A DNA stretch of 17,531 bases from Capsaspora owczarzaki ATCC 30864 (GCF_000151315.2 NW_011887305.1:14743-32273); one strand, 5' to 3'. Positions 1 to 10,423 are shown, counted from the stretch's first letter. The notes: a model not told the origin generated them from the letters alone. Numbers and translations are program-made.

Positions 1-2518
1 GTCGCTTGGAACGGCTGCGAGCGGGTACTCCACTGTCTCTGTGATAGTGGTCGTCTGGCATCATCATCGGTTTCGGTCCACGTCACCTTGATCGGCTTGC
101 CGGCGCTCGCCTTCAAGAACTGGCGCAAGTCGCTCACACGCTCAAACTTGATCGACGATGCTCGACTATGGAAAACGACCTTAGCCATGCTGCGGGCCTG
201 CTCCAAGGTTGTTGTGTCCGCCGCGTAGAACTCAGTCGCCATGCGAGCGACACTGCTGAGGTGCGGGTTGTAGCTCCAAAAGACTAAAGTTCGCAAGCAA
301 GTGAGTCACGAGCAACGAAACAAAGCGATATCGCGCCCAAAGCCACTTACTGTCAGCAATAGCGTTAAAGCCGGAAGTGAACTGTTTCATCCCGTCTCGA
401 TCCAACACAAACGATCGTGGTTCGAGCTTGTTTGAGCTGAGCCTGGCCATGCGCGACGTTGTCAGCAACGCCACGACCGCTGACTGCCGTTGCTTGGTCG
501 GCAGTGCGGCTCTTGCCTTTTGCAGGTAGAAATTCTGGTCTGTATGCGACGAGGTCGACTCGACTTGATGCAGCTTGCACTGCAGGGCCAAAGTGACTGG
601 CTGATATTTTCCCTAAAGTGTCACCCACCAAATGAGTCAAAGCCCTCACGCATCCTTCACAGCCAAGAATGCGAATGGCGTACATCGATCTTCTCATGGA
701 CAATGGCCCAGCCGTCAACACCTTGCCGGTTTTCAGGGCAGAGGGTGATGCGGCCTTCGGCCGGAGCTGGCGTCGATTGCCCTGCCATTGAGGCGTGAAG
801 TTCGGCCTTCCAAACTTGCGCGTTGACGAACAAGTCGGGGGGAGAAGGGCCAGGGACGGTTCCAGGAAGAGCAGCTCGGATCGACACCCACCGAGCATCG
901 GGGTTATTTTTGAGAGCCAACGCGACCGCCAGCAAGATGCGCAGATTCAAGATCGTGACACAGAACGGCTCCCAGCCTTGCCACTGGCCAGTCGTGGCGA
1001 TTGACTCAAAGCTTTTGAGCGTCTTGAGTAATTCGTTGGTCGCGTCGACCCAAGGACTGTTCAGGCCGTCTGAAACAAATAAACACAAAGGCTGTGAGAC
1101 GAATACAGGAAATCTTGTGAAACAGCGAACAAAACCCGACGACCACGTACCGTGGGCGATCAAACTAATCAAGTCCACTCGTGGAAACAAAAGTAGCTGG
1201 TTGTCGCGTGACCTGAAGAGCAAGCCAAGCGCCACCAACTCGTCCGCAACAATGCCAGCAATGTCAGACGCACCATCGCAGAGTGACATGAGCTTGAGGA
1301 ACAGCTGGTTGGTGATCTCGGTTTTTCCGAGAGTGTCCGCTGTTGCAGAGGCCAGTGCAATGACAGATCTGGGCAAACCAGCCACATTTTGAATCTTGCG
1401 CATCAATTGTCCGTCAAACCGCCAGTGGGGAGACACAATTTGCCCTTCCGCGAGCGCTTTCTGCTCGAGCTCTTCGAGCAAGCTGGCCGTGGCTGACCCA
1501 GACAGGGGAGCAACATCAACCGGCGCAACGGGGATGGAGGAGCCAATACCGAGTACACGAGAAATCGCACTGCTCAGCTGCTCCGACTTGGTGCCAGCAA
1601 CCATCATCCACGTTGGGGTCCCGAAAGTCCGGCAAATACCCTGCAGCGGACCCAGAGCTTGAGCCCAGAATCGTCGTGCAAGTTGCATGTCCGCTTCAGG
1701 CTTTTTGTCGCCCGTGACAGCTCGCAAGCTCTGGCAATCCGCCAACTCGTACTTGGGATCAACGCGCGCATTGAGAAGACGAGTGGCCTCGTCTATCGCA
1801 ATAAAGATGTGAAGCTTGGCAGGATCAATGGTGCGTTTCGTTGCTTCCGTTCGGCGGATCAGATCCATCGCGGCCTTGACAGAAATGTTGGCCACGGTGT
1901 CCAACTCAGGGGTTGCAAAGTAGCTGCTCAAAAGCCGCTTGGCGATGGCATGTTCCGGGTGGCGTTTCTCCTCGGTTGTTGGGGTCCAGCCCGTGCCAAA
2001 ACTGCCATTGAAGGTCAAAAAGAGGCACAAGTACGGCACCTCGGGTAGACAGACCGTTTCATGCCCAATCCGTTGGGTCATGGAGCGGCATGCTGGGGCC
2101 ACAACAGTTTGCAGCGTCTCCAAACACATCCTAGTCTTGCCACAGCCAGGCAGTGCCGCGGCGAGCGCAACAGGATAGATTGTTCGGTCGTCGGCACGCT
2201 GATGCACACGCAGACGAAATGTTGTCACCAGCCGACGGAGGGATGCCAGTGTGCTCTCGCGATCCTGGAGGGTGTAGTTGTGTGCTTGCATGGCACTCCT
2301 CTACCAATTCCAACGCTGTGAGTAAAACTCATGCGTTCACAGGACACACACGCCATCCAACTTACAATCGCCTGATCAGGTCGCGGAGCCAAGTTCGGGA
2401 ATGTTGACTCAAGTGCCTTTTGAAGCACATCTGCCGTCGCAATCAGTGCTGTGGGATCAGAAGGGACTGCATGCGTCACAAATCCACACGACCAATCGTG
2501 AGCGAAAACACAGACACA

Positions 2519-2577
<59 letters not shown>

Positions 2578-4025
2578 CAGCTTTGACATGTACCTTGCTC
2601 TTTGCGCCACTTTTGAATCCATCCGATCACGGACCTGGCCATCTCGCGAGTCGTAGCTTGATTCGAGTAATCGTTTGGGATAGAAACGACACGCTTTGCG
2701 CATCGTGACTCGATATTTTCCGGGACGACATCCTTGAAAATGCTCAGCTCGAGTTTCATAGCCGTGAGGTTGTCCTCGTTGAAATCGTCGTAGTTAGACA
2801 GTTCCCTGAGGAGATAACGGCGAAGGTCAGCACTCCTCCAGATCAACCCTGTTGTCACGCCGGTTCAAAGTCAGTCGACAACACAACTCTTCACTCCAAA
2901 GCAGTGGACGGATCGTACTCATAAGCGTGCGGAGACTCCCGGGTAGCTTCTTGATCATCTCAGCCTCCTATCGTTCAAGCAGAAAAGCAACAATCAGTCC
3001 CCCCTCCAATCGTCCATTTAGAAACCCAGCATGTGGATACTGACTGAAGGGGGTGCTGCCTGGCTGCTGCTGCCAGCATAGGAAGTGTCCATGGGGATTG
3101 CAAAGCTTGCTGCCGGCACACTTCTGCTGCTGCTGCTGCTGCTCGCTTGACCAGCACTCTGCTTTGAACACACATCGTCAGCGTCAACCGTCACAACAGA
3201 AACAGCACGTTTCCCACTCACAGAGCTGGAATTGGAGGTGTTCATTGGCCTTGCGGTCGGCCTGTTGCTTTGGCTGTTGTTGCTGCTGCGGCTGCCGCTG
3301 CTGCTGCTCACCTGACCGACTCTTTGAGCTCCCTACGTGAGAAGAGCCTGTGAGTTTCGCAAAATTGGAAAACAATCCAAAAACTCAGAAACTGTCTCAC
3401 TCACTGTGTCGTCGATCGTTACTGTGAAAGTTGAAGCCCGCTTTGCACGCGCCAAAAATTTCATCGATCTTCGAGCGCTTGGGTCGACTCTGCTGCGGGG
3501 TTGTGTAAACATTTCATCCTACCAAGATAGAACTCAAGGTTAATACTCCAGAGTGTTGGACAAGTCAAGTACGGAAAGGGAAATCAGCCCGGAAACGAGA
3601 GCCATTGTTGTTGCTTCACTCTTCGTCGGATTGCGACGTGATCGCGGTCTGGCAGCTCTAAAATAAATACTGCTCCCGCTTTGCACAGGGAAGGAAGGCG
3701 AGTGGCTGTGGGTGCGTGGGTGGATGGGAAGTTGGACAGCACGAGCTGCAAGCAGAAAAAAATGGCGCGCAACTGCCAAGACACCATTGAAAGCAAAGTG
3801 TTCTCACCCCTCGCCCTATCGCCACCACTGCCCGGCACCCCAAAACCAGTTCGTTCAAAGCGTTCGTGTCGAAGACGAGAAGGGTACACCAATACAGTCC
3901 AGGACGAAACCCAATGACAGACAATGACAGGCAGGTTTCGGCCCACTTACGGTTCTGCCACGCTTATCGACGTGACCTCCAGGCGAGTCCACTGCGTGAC
4001 GCTTTGAAGAACCGGCCGAACTCAT
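1..4025 (-). CDS. Crinkler/RHS-type protein: P-loop NTPase plus PD-(D/E)XK-like nuclease (partial, 3' end off left edge)
   Basis: Exons chosen by GT-AG sites and unbroken phase: 3951-4025, 3620-3745, 3405-3518, 3222-3332, 3045-3158, 2919-2967, 2594-2848, 2366-2466, 1151-2300, 684-1069, 351-600, 1-283. The N-terminus is Ser/Gln/Asn-rich with basic patches (KRH, DKRGR) that may act as nuclear signals. The core exon (1151-2300) has a Walker A motif LPGCGKT near 2150-2133 and a Walker B strand HIFIAIDEA near 1810-1785. The next exons give VDGW (near 715) and, across an intron, LALQCKL (near 585-570), which resembles the D...QxK core of restriction-nuclease-like folds. NTPase followed by such a nuclease is the known layout of Crinkler-RHS effectors, proposed to act on nuclear DNA and to derive from transposons. 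The core from 2848 leftward is well supported. The three exons right of 3332 are weaker, and the first (3951-4025) is a candidate only. Host effector, defence gene or selfish element cannot be told apart here. Confidence 0.62.
2521..2574. repeat. (CA)27 microsatellite inside an intron of the Crinkler-like gene
   Basis: A perfect CA dinucleotide run, TG on the coding strand. It begins about 20 nt after the donor of the intron 2467-2593 and fills almost half of it, making this the longest of the gene's introns apart from the first. Long TG/UG runs are known to form Z-DNA and to bind UG-reading splicing factors in animals; any role here is inference. Confidence 0.95.
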
Positions 4026-4512
4026 CGCAAAAACTGAAAAACAAGAACAAAAGACTGATTCAACCTGTCAAAGTGATTTTTTTGATTTTCGACTTCGTGT
4101 CGTTTATGGTGAGTTTGGTTCTTTTATGAAGCTTCATCATGGCAGAAGACGCTGTGTTGAGATGACATCTTGCTGATGGCTTCGCTTTTCTTTTGTTTTT
4201 CTTTTGGTTGTTTTTTGTCGTGAGTTTGGTTTTGACTTCAAATGCAAGCTGGAATGGAGCTCCCAGGGTGCGCTCTGTGCTCTCCTACTTTCTCGATAAA
4301 TCACGCAATGACCTCGCATCAATAACCATGGTGGTATTGGTGGGTAGGGGGTGAAAGGGCCCTCAGTGCTGAACACGCTGAACGCAGCAGCGATCGCAAT
4401 GTGGTCGTCGTTTTTTTCTTTTTTCCTTGTTTTTTTGCATTAGTGTTGTTCGTCCCACCGCGTCGCGCATGGATGTCCTTGTCCTCTTGGTGTTGCTCTG
4501 TAGCATGGGGCG

Positions 4513-4550
4513 GCAACCGAGATCGGCAGCAACCGAGATCGGCAGCAACC
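4513..4550. repeat. 16-bp tandem repeat, about 2.4 copies
   Basis: The unit GCAACCGAGATCGGCA occurs twice in a row and is followed by GCAACC of a third copy. The copies are identical, so the duplication is recent or maintained. It lies in the gene-poor stretch and no function is visible. Confidence 0.9.
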
Positions 4551-4730
4551 ATGACCAAGTGGCGTCTTATTGTGACGACGATCCTCACAAGTCGCACCCA
4601 TCCACAGTGCGATCGCACCATGCACTCTCAAACACGCATACACGTACGCACACGACGATCGTGTGTGCTGGTCTGCGGCTTGGGGCTGAGCGACGGCGGC
4701 GTCGTTTGAAGCGGCTTTGTCATTTTAACC

Positions 4731-4736
4731 AATAAA
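4731..4736 (+). promoter_or_regulatory. Possible poly(A) signal, plus strand
   Basis: AATAAA on the plus strand, followed by a T/G-rich stretch (TTGTGGTCTTGATTTTTG) like a downstream element. No upstream plus-strand gene was recognised, so it may be chance. Confidence 0.3.
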
Positions 4737-4756
4737 ATTGTGGTCTTGATTTTTGT

Positions 4757-4762
4757 TTTATT
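4757..4762 (-). promoter_or_regulatory. Possible poly(A) signal, minus strand
   Basis: AATAAA on the minus strand, 20 bp from the opposed plus-strand signal. It could end a minus-strand transcript that begins at the putative exon 5847-5969. Opposed signals this close are typical between convergent genes, but neither gene is clear here. Confidence 0.35.
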
Positions 4763-5846
4763 GTTTTGACAGCTCCTCCATTTGAGCACTCTGTTGAGGA
4801 GGGCGGCATGAAATTCCGACAAAAACCGCTCCTGTAGCACCGATTGGACCTTGCTGTGCCCATCAGAGCGATGGCGATGAACGTTGGTGCTGAGGAGGGA
4901 TATCGATCAAATGCATCCAATTCAGCCATTCGTCCGCCAAAAGACAAAACACCCATCTTTTGCCCTCGAGCTCCACGATGCCACGTCGTCAGAGTCGTGC
5001 ACAAGGGCCTGATTCAACAACAAGGGCACTGCTCTGAAGTGTGCAAGCAAGGACTCTTTCACTCGTCTCCCCTTGCGTGGGTGCAACTGCTGAGCATTGT
5101 TGAAATCCTTCAAGTCTGCTCTTTTGCTCTTTGATTGATGGTTTTGCAGTTGTTCTTCATTCCTTCGATTTAGATCTACTCTTCATTTTTCTTTTCTTTT
5201 ATTCTCTTCATTCCTCGCAATGGCACTGCAGCAGTCGCAGCACTGCTTGCATTGAGCATTGCCGTCCTCAGCGCTCACGGTGCGTTTTGTTGTGGCTCAC
5301 TTCAGCTCCTCCTCCTCCTCGTCCTTCTCCTTCTTCTTTATTCTGCTTCTTTCTGTCTTTCTCTTGCTTTGATCGATGCGCGTCATGTGTGCTCTTGGAG
5401 TGGCAGCCAGAAGACCGAGCTCTCATCGTCTCTCCTTCCTCTCTCGCTCTCTCTCTCACTCTCACTTTCTCTCGCTGCTTGCTACACGTCGCATGTTTTC
5501 ACCCCCCACACCACGAACGCGCGTCATCGCGGTGTGTGCCTCCTGAGCCTGAGCCTCACTTATGATACCTGCTAATGGAGACCGACTGTGATCCTCTCTC
5601 CCATCAACTTTACCCCAATGTCACGTCACTCACTTGACTCGCTCTGGATCATAGTGTCGCTCTGATTCACAGTTTGACTTGCCGCACACAGCGGCTCAGG
5701 CGCCCGCCACATCAAGTCGGAAGTGGCTGCTGGCTGGTCTCGCATTGCCGCATCAAACTCGCATCGCAACCCGCCAGTTATGCGGCTCCTCAAATCTCGA
5801 CCCAAGTCTCCGTGGGGACTCGTTTGTTTCAGAAAATCATACGTAC

Positions 5847-5969
5847 AGGGACGGCGAGGCAAGTGCCGGTGGCGACGAGCGCAGAGAACGAGCGGATCGG
5901 TGTGGCAGAAGTTGGCTGGATCAGGCGGTGAACCGCCGAGACAGAAGCAAAACGCGGGAAACTGAGCAT
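5847..5969 (-). CDS. Putative first exon of a mitochondrial protein (low confidence)
   Basis: On the minus strand an ATG at 5969 opens 41 codons that end exactly at a strong donor, CCT|GTACGT, in phase 0. The peptide starts MLSFPRFASVSAVHRL and continues with RSFSAL: Ser/Ala/Arg-rich, no acidic residue, with the RxF|S pattern common at matrix-protease cleavage sites. This is what a mitochondrial presequence exon looks like. It begins 174 bp downstream of the SMYD5 stop on the same strand, a spacing that fits a compact genome. No downstream exon could be tied to it, because the next kilobase is purine-rich without good acceptors. It may be chance or the start of a degraded gene. The protein identity is unknown. 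Confidence 0.3.
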
Positions 5970-6143
5970 TCTGGTCAGAGAAGAGTGGCAAAATTCAATA
6001 CCACAGCAATCCATAACAACGTCATGCGTATGACAGGCGATCGAATCATTGTATTGTTGCACTGTTGTCTCGGGCCCAGAACCAGGCCAGTAATAACGAC
6101 AAAGGCGCCTCGATAGACACCTGCAGCGACAAGTCTGGCACAT

Positions 6144-7888
6144 CTAACAGCATTCCGCACTCTCACTCTCGCTGTCATCCGAACTCTCGCTGGAAATATC
6201 GAGCTCGGCCTTTTGGACTTCGCATTTCGCGCAAGCGCACATAAACAAATAGTTTTCTCGCAGCGTTGCCATCCTTCGTGATCGACGCATGTGTCGCTGC
6301 TCTGGAGTCAAATAGCTAATACAAATCTCGTCACCTGCAGAGATGTCCCGTTCCGCCCGCATGTGCAGCGTTGCATTGTTTTCTGTAAACGTCGGTACTG
6401 CGTTCGGCTGGCAGTTGTGGTTGCCTGGAGCCAAAAGACAAAAAAAGCAACCAAACAACAAACACATTGCAATCAGTCGTCGAACAAGAGGCCAAGTCGG
6501 CCAATGCAAAACAGCGCGCGAACACATAGCCCCTGCCCCCGTGAAAAGCCATCTGTCGACATTGTCGTCTCATCATTCTCTCTACGTACAGCAGCTTTGG
6601 AGACAGTACAACGCGGAACCCTCGCAAGCGTCAAACTCGCCAGAATGCTCGTCAATGTCGTCCAATAGCTTCTCGACAAACTGGTCGCGCGTTTTGGCGT
6701 CGCTTTCAGACAAATTGAGACGCTCCACTGCGACGAGGTACATGTCTAGCGCTGTTGTGCCAACGCCTTGGCCATTCATACCAACCAGGGCGAGCAGCGA
6801 GCGAAATCCATGTGTCGTGAACAGCTCTGGAATGCGATCGTCGTACAATGCAGTCTTGAACAACTCTTGGATGAAGGCCAGCTGCTTGTCGTACTTTTTG
6901 TCGAGAAACTTGTGGATAAAATGCCCTTCGGCGTCAGCGTAACAGCGGTAGAATTGCTGGAAGGCTGTAAATGCATCCTTGCTGTTCTTGTCAAGGCCCT
7001 GCCGCAGCATGGCAATGATGCGTGCGAGCAGCATGATGGAGGTCGTTTCCGGTGGGTAGTGAATGGACTTCCAGGCAGATTGGAGCAGCTGCAGGGGATG
7101 GTCAGCGTCGTTGCGGGTGCACAAGATTCGATGGTGGCTCTCCATGGCTGCATCGCGGCACGCAGCATTGCAAAACACAAGCGAGCACGTCTCGCATGTG
7201 ACAATGTCCTGTTGGGTTGCGATCGTCAGGTTGCACTGGTCCATGAACGGCAGCTCGAACGGCGTGCGCGGCTTGGCGACAGCGCTCCCAGCCGCCACCA
7301 CCGTTGTTGGCGCAGTGGCAAGCCGTGCAGCCATCTCGCCGGGCGACTCGAGCGATCGCATGCATTGGTGGCAAGCCTTGTATCCGTACGCCTCATTCCA
7401 CAGGAACTGTCGATGACATGGTATATCGTCAATCCATCATCATCATGCATCATCATCCAATCGCATCATCGATAGGGTGGAAGGGAACCTTGTCGGTCGC
7501 TCGCGTGCGCCATGTGTGCCACGGATGCAACCCGCGTTTGCGACCCAGCCAACACACACACACACACCCTCTCCTCACCCAAAACCACCCACTGGAACAC
7601 CAACAGCCACACAGATCACCCCAAGACAACTGGTGGACGCACCTGGGCGCAGACGAGCGGCGCTTCAGTGAAGACAATGTCGCCCTTCTTGAAGGCCTGA
7701 GTGGCAAAGAGGCCTCTGCCCTTGCGCGCATCCTCGACGCGTACTTGGACGTGCTTGCCTGCGCATAGAGTGGCAAAGTACTCGTCGGCGAGCGGGAGCG
7801 GGCGCGCAGACACGAGCTCGGCCGCGGGCATCGAGTCAGCCACCGACTTGCTCTTCCCTTTGCCATTTGCCTTGGCAGTGGACGACAT
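6144..7888 (-). CDS. SMYD5: SMYD5-type SET and MYND domain lysine methyltransferase
   Basis: Three exons on the minus strand: 7643-7888, 6590-7406, 6144-6424, giving 447 residues (human SMYD5 is 418). The start at 7888 is the ATG before a basic Lys/Ser-rich leader. The SET N-terminal part follows (KGRGLFATQAFKKGD), then QFLWNEAYGY, matching SMYD5's QFLWN block across the first intron. The MYND zinc finger is inserted in SET, with CHQC, CETC, FCNAAC and a late H..LC. GQGVGTTALD and LQSCCNHNCQPNA, joined across intron 2, are SMYD5 hallmarks; the NHxC core binds S-adenosylmethionine. GDEICISYL carries the catalytic tyrosine and CACAKC is the post-SET zinc site. The C-terminus is an acidic Ser/Glu/Asp tail as in animal SMYD5, and the long C-terminal helical domain of SMYD1-4 is absent. 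Mammalian SMYD5 is reported to trimethylate ribosomal protein eL40 and histones; substrates here are unknown. Confidence 0.93.
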
Positions 7889-8294
7889 TTGTGCGTTTGT
7901 TGTTGGGTTTGTCGATATGAAGAGTGAATGAAGAGGAAATCCAAGCCAAAGCATGTTGCTGGAAATCAACACCTCAGCCGGTCAGCGTTACAATTCACTG
8001 CAACAATCTCAATCTCAATCTCAACCGCGCGCGCTTGTCCTCCAGACCCCACAACACAAGTACAGCATCCCCAAAAAAAAAAAAAAAAAAAAAACCAACT
8101 ACAAATCAATTCACAACCCAATCAATTGTAGGGATGGGTTCTCATTGTAAACGTTTCGTCCTCGTTCAGCGTTTCATTCCCCGTTTTTGTTTGTTTGTTC
8201 GCTCCTGAAAGTCAGCTTCAACCCGTCTCTGCCGCCTTGTCAACTTGCCTGCTTTGCTTTTTACAACCCGCTAATTGTCGACTTACTACATAGA
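7889..8294. promoter_or_regulatory. Divergent intergenic region between SMYD5 and sulfite oxidase
   Basis: The two start codons face away from each other across 406 bp, so both promoters must lie here unless 5' introns reach elsewhere. No TATA box is evident. The region has a short AATCTC tandem repeat near 8006-8024 and a 22-nt A tract at 8073-8094. That tract could exclude nucleosomes, as long A tracts do in yeast promoters (inference). Confidence 0.5.
8073..8094. repeat. A22 homopolymer
   Basis: An uninterrupted run of 22 A near the middle of the divergent intergenic region, preceded by CCCC. No AATAAA or gene relic precedes it, so it is not clearly a retrotransposed tail. Confidence 0.9.
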
Positions 8295-10221
8295 ATGACT
8301 GACCGTGGCATGAGAGCTGTGGGGAGCGTGTGCAACGCAATGGACAGCGCGCAACAGCCAGCAGGAACAAGCACAGCGCTGATTGTTCGCAACGAAACGC
8401 CATTCAACGCAGAGACACCCGCGATGCTCCTGCCGCGCGCCGTTCTCACTCCAAGCAGCCAGTTCTTCATTCGATCGCATGGCGAAGTGCCGAATGTCAA
8501 TGTGCAGCAGTACAGGTACAAAGCCACATCCAAACTGCAATACCCAGCCCTACAAACAACGCTCTGCGTTCATCGATGATGGCAGGATAAGCAGGCCTCC
8601 ATCCTGGTGCACACACATAGATATATACACACTGGCCTGACTCTGCTGCTTTCGGGAATCTCTTTTTGCGACATGCCCTTCGTTGGATCAGACTCAAAGT
8701 TGGCGGCCTGGTGAAGAACGAACTGCTCGTCAGCCTGGCCGATTTGTACAGGCTCCCTTGCGAGACGGTGTCTGCCACTGTGGTTGTAAGGCCAACATGA
8801 TCGATTCTGTCATCCTGCAGTTGTTGTTGATACTTTTCTTTTGGATGCCCAAGTTCACCGCGTTGAATCCAGTGCGCAGGGAACCGCCGAAATGAAATGT
8901 CCCGCATCAGCCCCATCAAGGGTGTTGGGTGGGACTCTGGGGCGATTGGCAACGCAGTGTGGTCTGGAGTCAAGCTATATCGGCTGCTTGAGCTGGCGGG
9001 AGTGCAACAGGTAAGCTGCCTCATGTTTTCCGCTAAAGTTGTGCAAAACCTCATGAAGCGAGCATCTCGGTGCCTGTTGCCGGGTTTGTTTGGGGGTTTT
9101 TTTCTGGTTCAGAACGTCCGACACGTCTTGTTTGAAGGCTTGGATCACATTCACGAGCAGCAAGCGTCCACCTATCAAGTGTCCATTCCATTGAGCAAGG
9201 CCGCGTAAGTTTGACGGCACAGCTTGTTGCAAAATATGCACCCCTCCATGCTCATCTCGCCTTCACTGCTGCCTGCAGAGATCCAAATGGAGACGTTCTG
9301 CTGGCCTATGAGGTGCGCTGCGAGCTGACCAAACAGAGAGGAACTTGTCGTCGCTGACCTTTGGCGTGCTTCAAACAATGCAGATGAATGGCGAGCCGCT
9401 TGCCCCTGCTCATGGGTTTCCGCTCCGGGTCATAGTACCGGGTTTTGTTGGCGCAAGGAGCGTCAAGTGGATTCAGAGCATTACCCTGAGTGACTGCGAA
9501 AGCGATGGCATGTTTCAGCAACACGACTACAAGCTGACGCCTGGCTTTGTGCGTGGGCTGCTCTGAGCGTGCCTTGCTTGCACTTTGACCATAGTTTGCA
9601 TGAGTTCGACACACTGACCCAACCGATACCGCCTTTGACACTCAGATTGACGCAGAAACCTTCAAGCGAGTGTGGCGCGAGTATCCAGCCATTCAGGAAA
9701 TGCCCGTGCAAAGCGCCATCTGTTTCCCTCCGAATGGCTACAAGCATGCTTCCGGAACTCCGTTGACAGTGCGAGGCTATGCGCACAGCGGCGGTGGGAA
9801 GCGAATCACACGGGTCGATCTGTCGGTCGATGGCGGCAACTCCTGGTCACATTCGGCCATCCTGACGCGAGGAACAAGCAGTGATGCGCCGTACGCTCAC
9901 GACTGGTCTTGGACTCTGTGGGAAGTAGCCGTACCTTCGCTCTCCACGCCCTGTCAGCTTGCCTGCCGTGCATGTAATTTGTCGAGACGAGAAGATTGCA
10001 GAAGGGCTTGGTGTTGAGAGTCTGTCATTCTGGCCATGTTTTTTGGTGATGTCACTGATTTGTCGTGTGCATGCTTGTGCCCTGGCTGCTTCTTTGCTTC
10101 AAAAAAAGGGGACGCCGCAGGTAACTCTCAGCCAGCAACGGTGGACTCGATTTGGAACTTTCGAGGACTTTTAAACAATGCTCAGCATCGCGTCCGCGTG
10201 CTTCCATCCGCCAGTCTCTGA
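8295..10221 (+). CDS. SUOX: Sulfite oxidase, plant-type (molybdenum only, no heme domain)
   Basis: Eight exons: 8295-8515, 8692-8785, 8873-9010, 9113-9204, 9279-9312, 9384-9548, 9646-9973, 10121-10221; 390 residues, about plant sulfite oxidase size (393). It oxidises sulfite to sulfate using molybdopterin. Exon 1 has the N-terminal block NAETPAMLL and FFIRSHGEVPNV. Exon 3 begins at codon 106 with CAGNRR, whose Cys is the conserved molybdenum ligand, then KGVGWDSGAIGNAVWSGVKL. GEPLAPAHGFPLRVIVPG and KWIQSITLSD complete the Mo domain. The C-terminal dimerisation domain has MPVQSAI, RVDLSVDGGNSW, WSWTLWE and, across the last intron, CRAC|NSQPATVDSIWNFRG. The cytochrome b5 domain and mitochondrial leader of animal enzymes are absent. 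The C-terminus ASL is not a canonical peroxisomal signal, so location is open. The intron ending at 9383 has a weak donor, but spliced phase and homology (LLAYE|MNGEPL) fit well. Confidence 0.93.
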
Positions 10222-10423
10222 TGTCTTGTATTGAATGAATTCTGTTTGTTTCTTTGTTGCGGCGTTGTAGCCGAGCAGCCTGCGACCTCATGAGCTTGTG
10301 CTGAATTGCGTTGTTTTAGCTTTGTGATGCTCAACTCCAATCTGATTTCCAATCTGGTGTCAATCAGTTGTCTGCTGTGAGCTCAGTTCTCAAACATAAA
10401 CAATCGACCACTCTAGCTGCAAA

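Larger units (their letters stand above)
4026..5846. other. Stretch without a confident gene
   Basis: About 1.8 kb with no frame recognised as a protein family. It holds a 16-bp tandem repeat, two opposed AATAAA signals about 20 bp apart, T-rich runs near 4080 and 4190-4220, and CT-rich DNA at about 5290-5480 (purine-rich on the minus strand). On the minus strand at about 5000-4780 three different frames briefly look protein-like (one contains RWVFCLLADEWLNW) but each is cut by stops and no splice pattern joins them, so it may be a decayed gene. On the plus strand, a hydrophobic stretch (AALLALSIAVLSAH, about 5234-5279) followed by a GTGCGT donor resembles a signal-peptide exon, but no partner exons were found. 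Confidence 0.5.

Noticed and set aside
823-2048. Several plus-strand open frames across the Crinkler-like gene
   Set aside because: They are antisense shadows of the NTPase exons, without splice logic or family similarity.
5131-5575. Leu/Ser-rich plus-strand frames as a secreted or membrane protein
   Set aside because: The composition follows CT-rich low-complexity DNA; only a short hydrophobic stretch near 5240-5279 looks like a signal peptide and no partner exons were found.
5674-6116. Plus-strand frames of 80-145 codons
   Set aside because: Arg-rich composition without motifs; they overlap the putative minus-strand presequence exon, which has a better start and donor.
8497-9054. A 185-codon minus-strand frame
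   Set aside because: It lies antisense across exons and introns of sulfite oxidase; the plus-strand exons show the conserved motifs.
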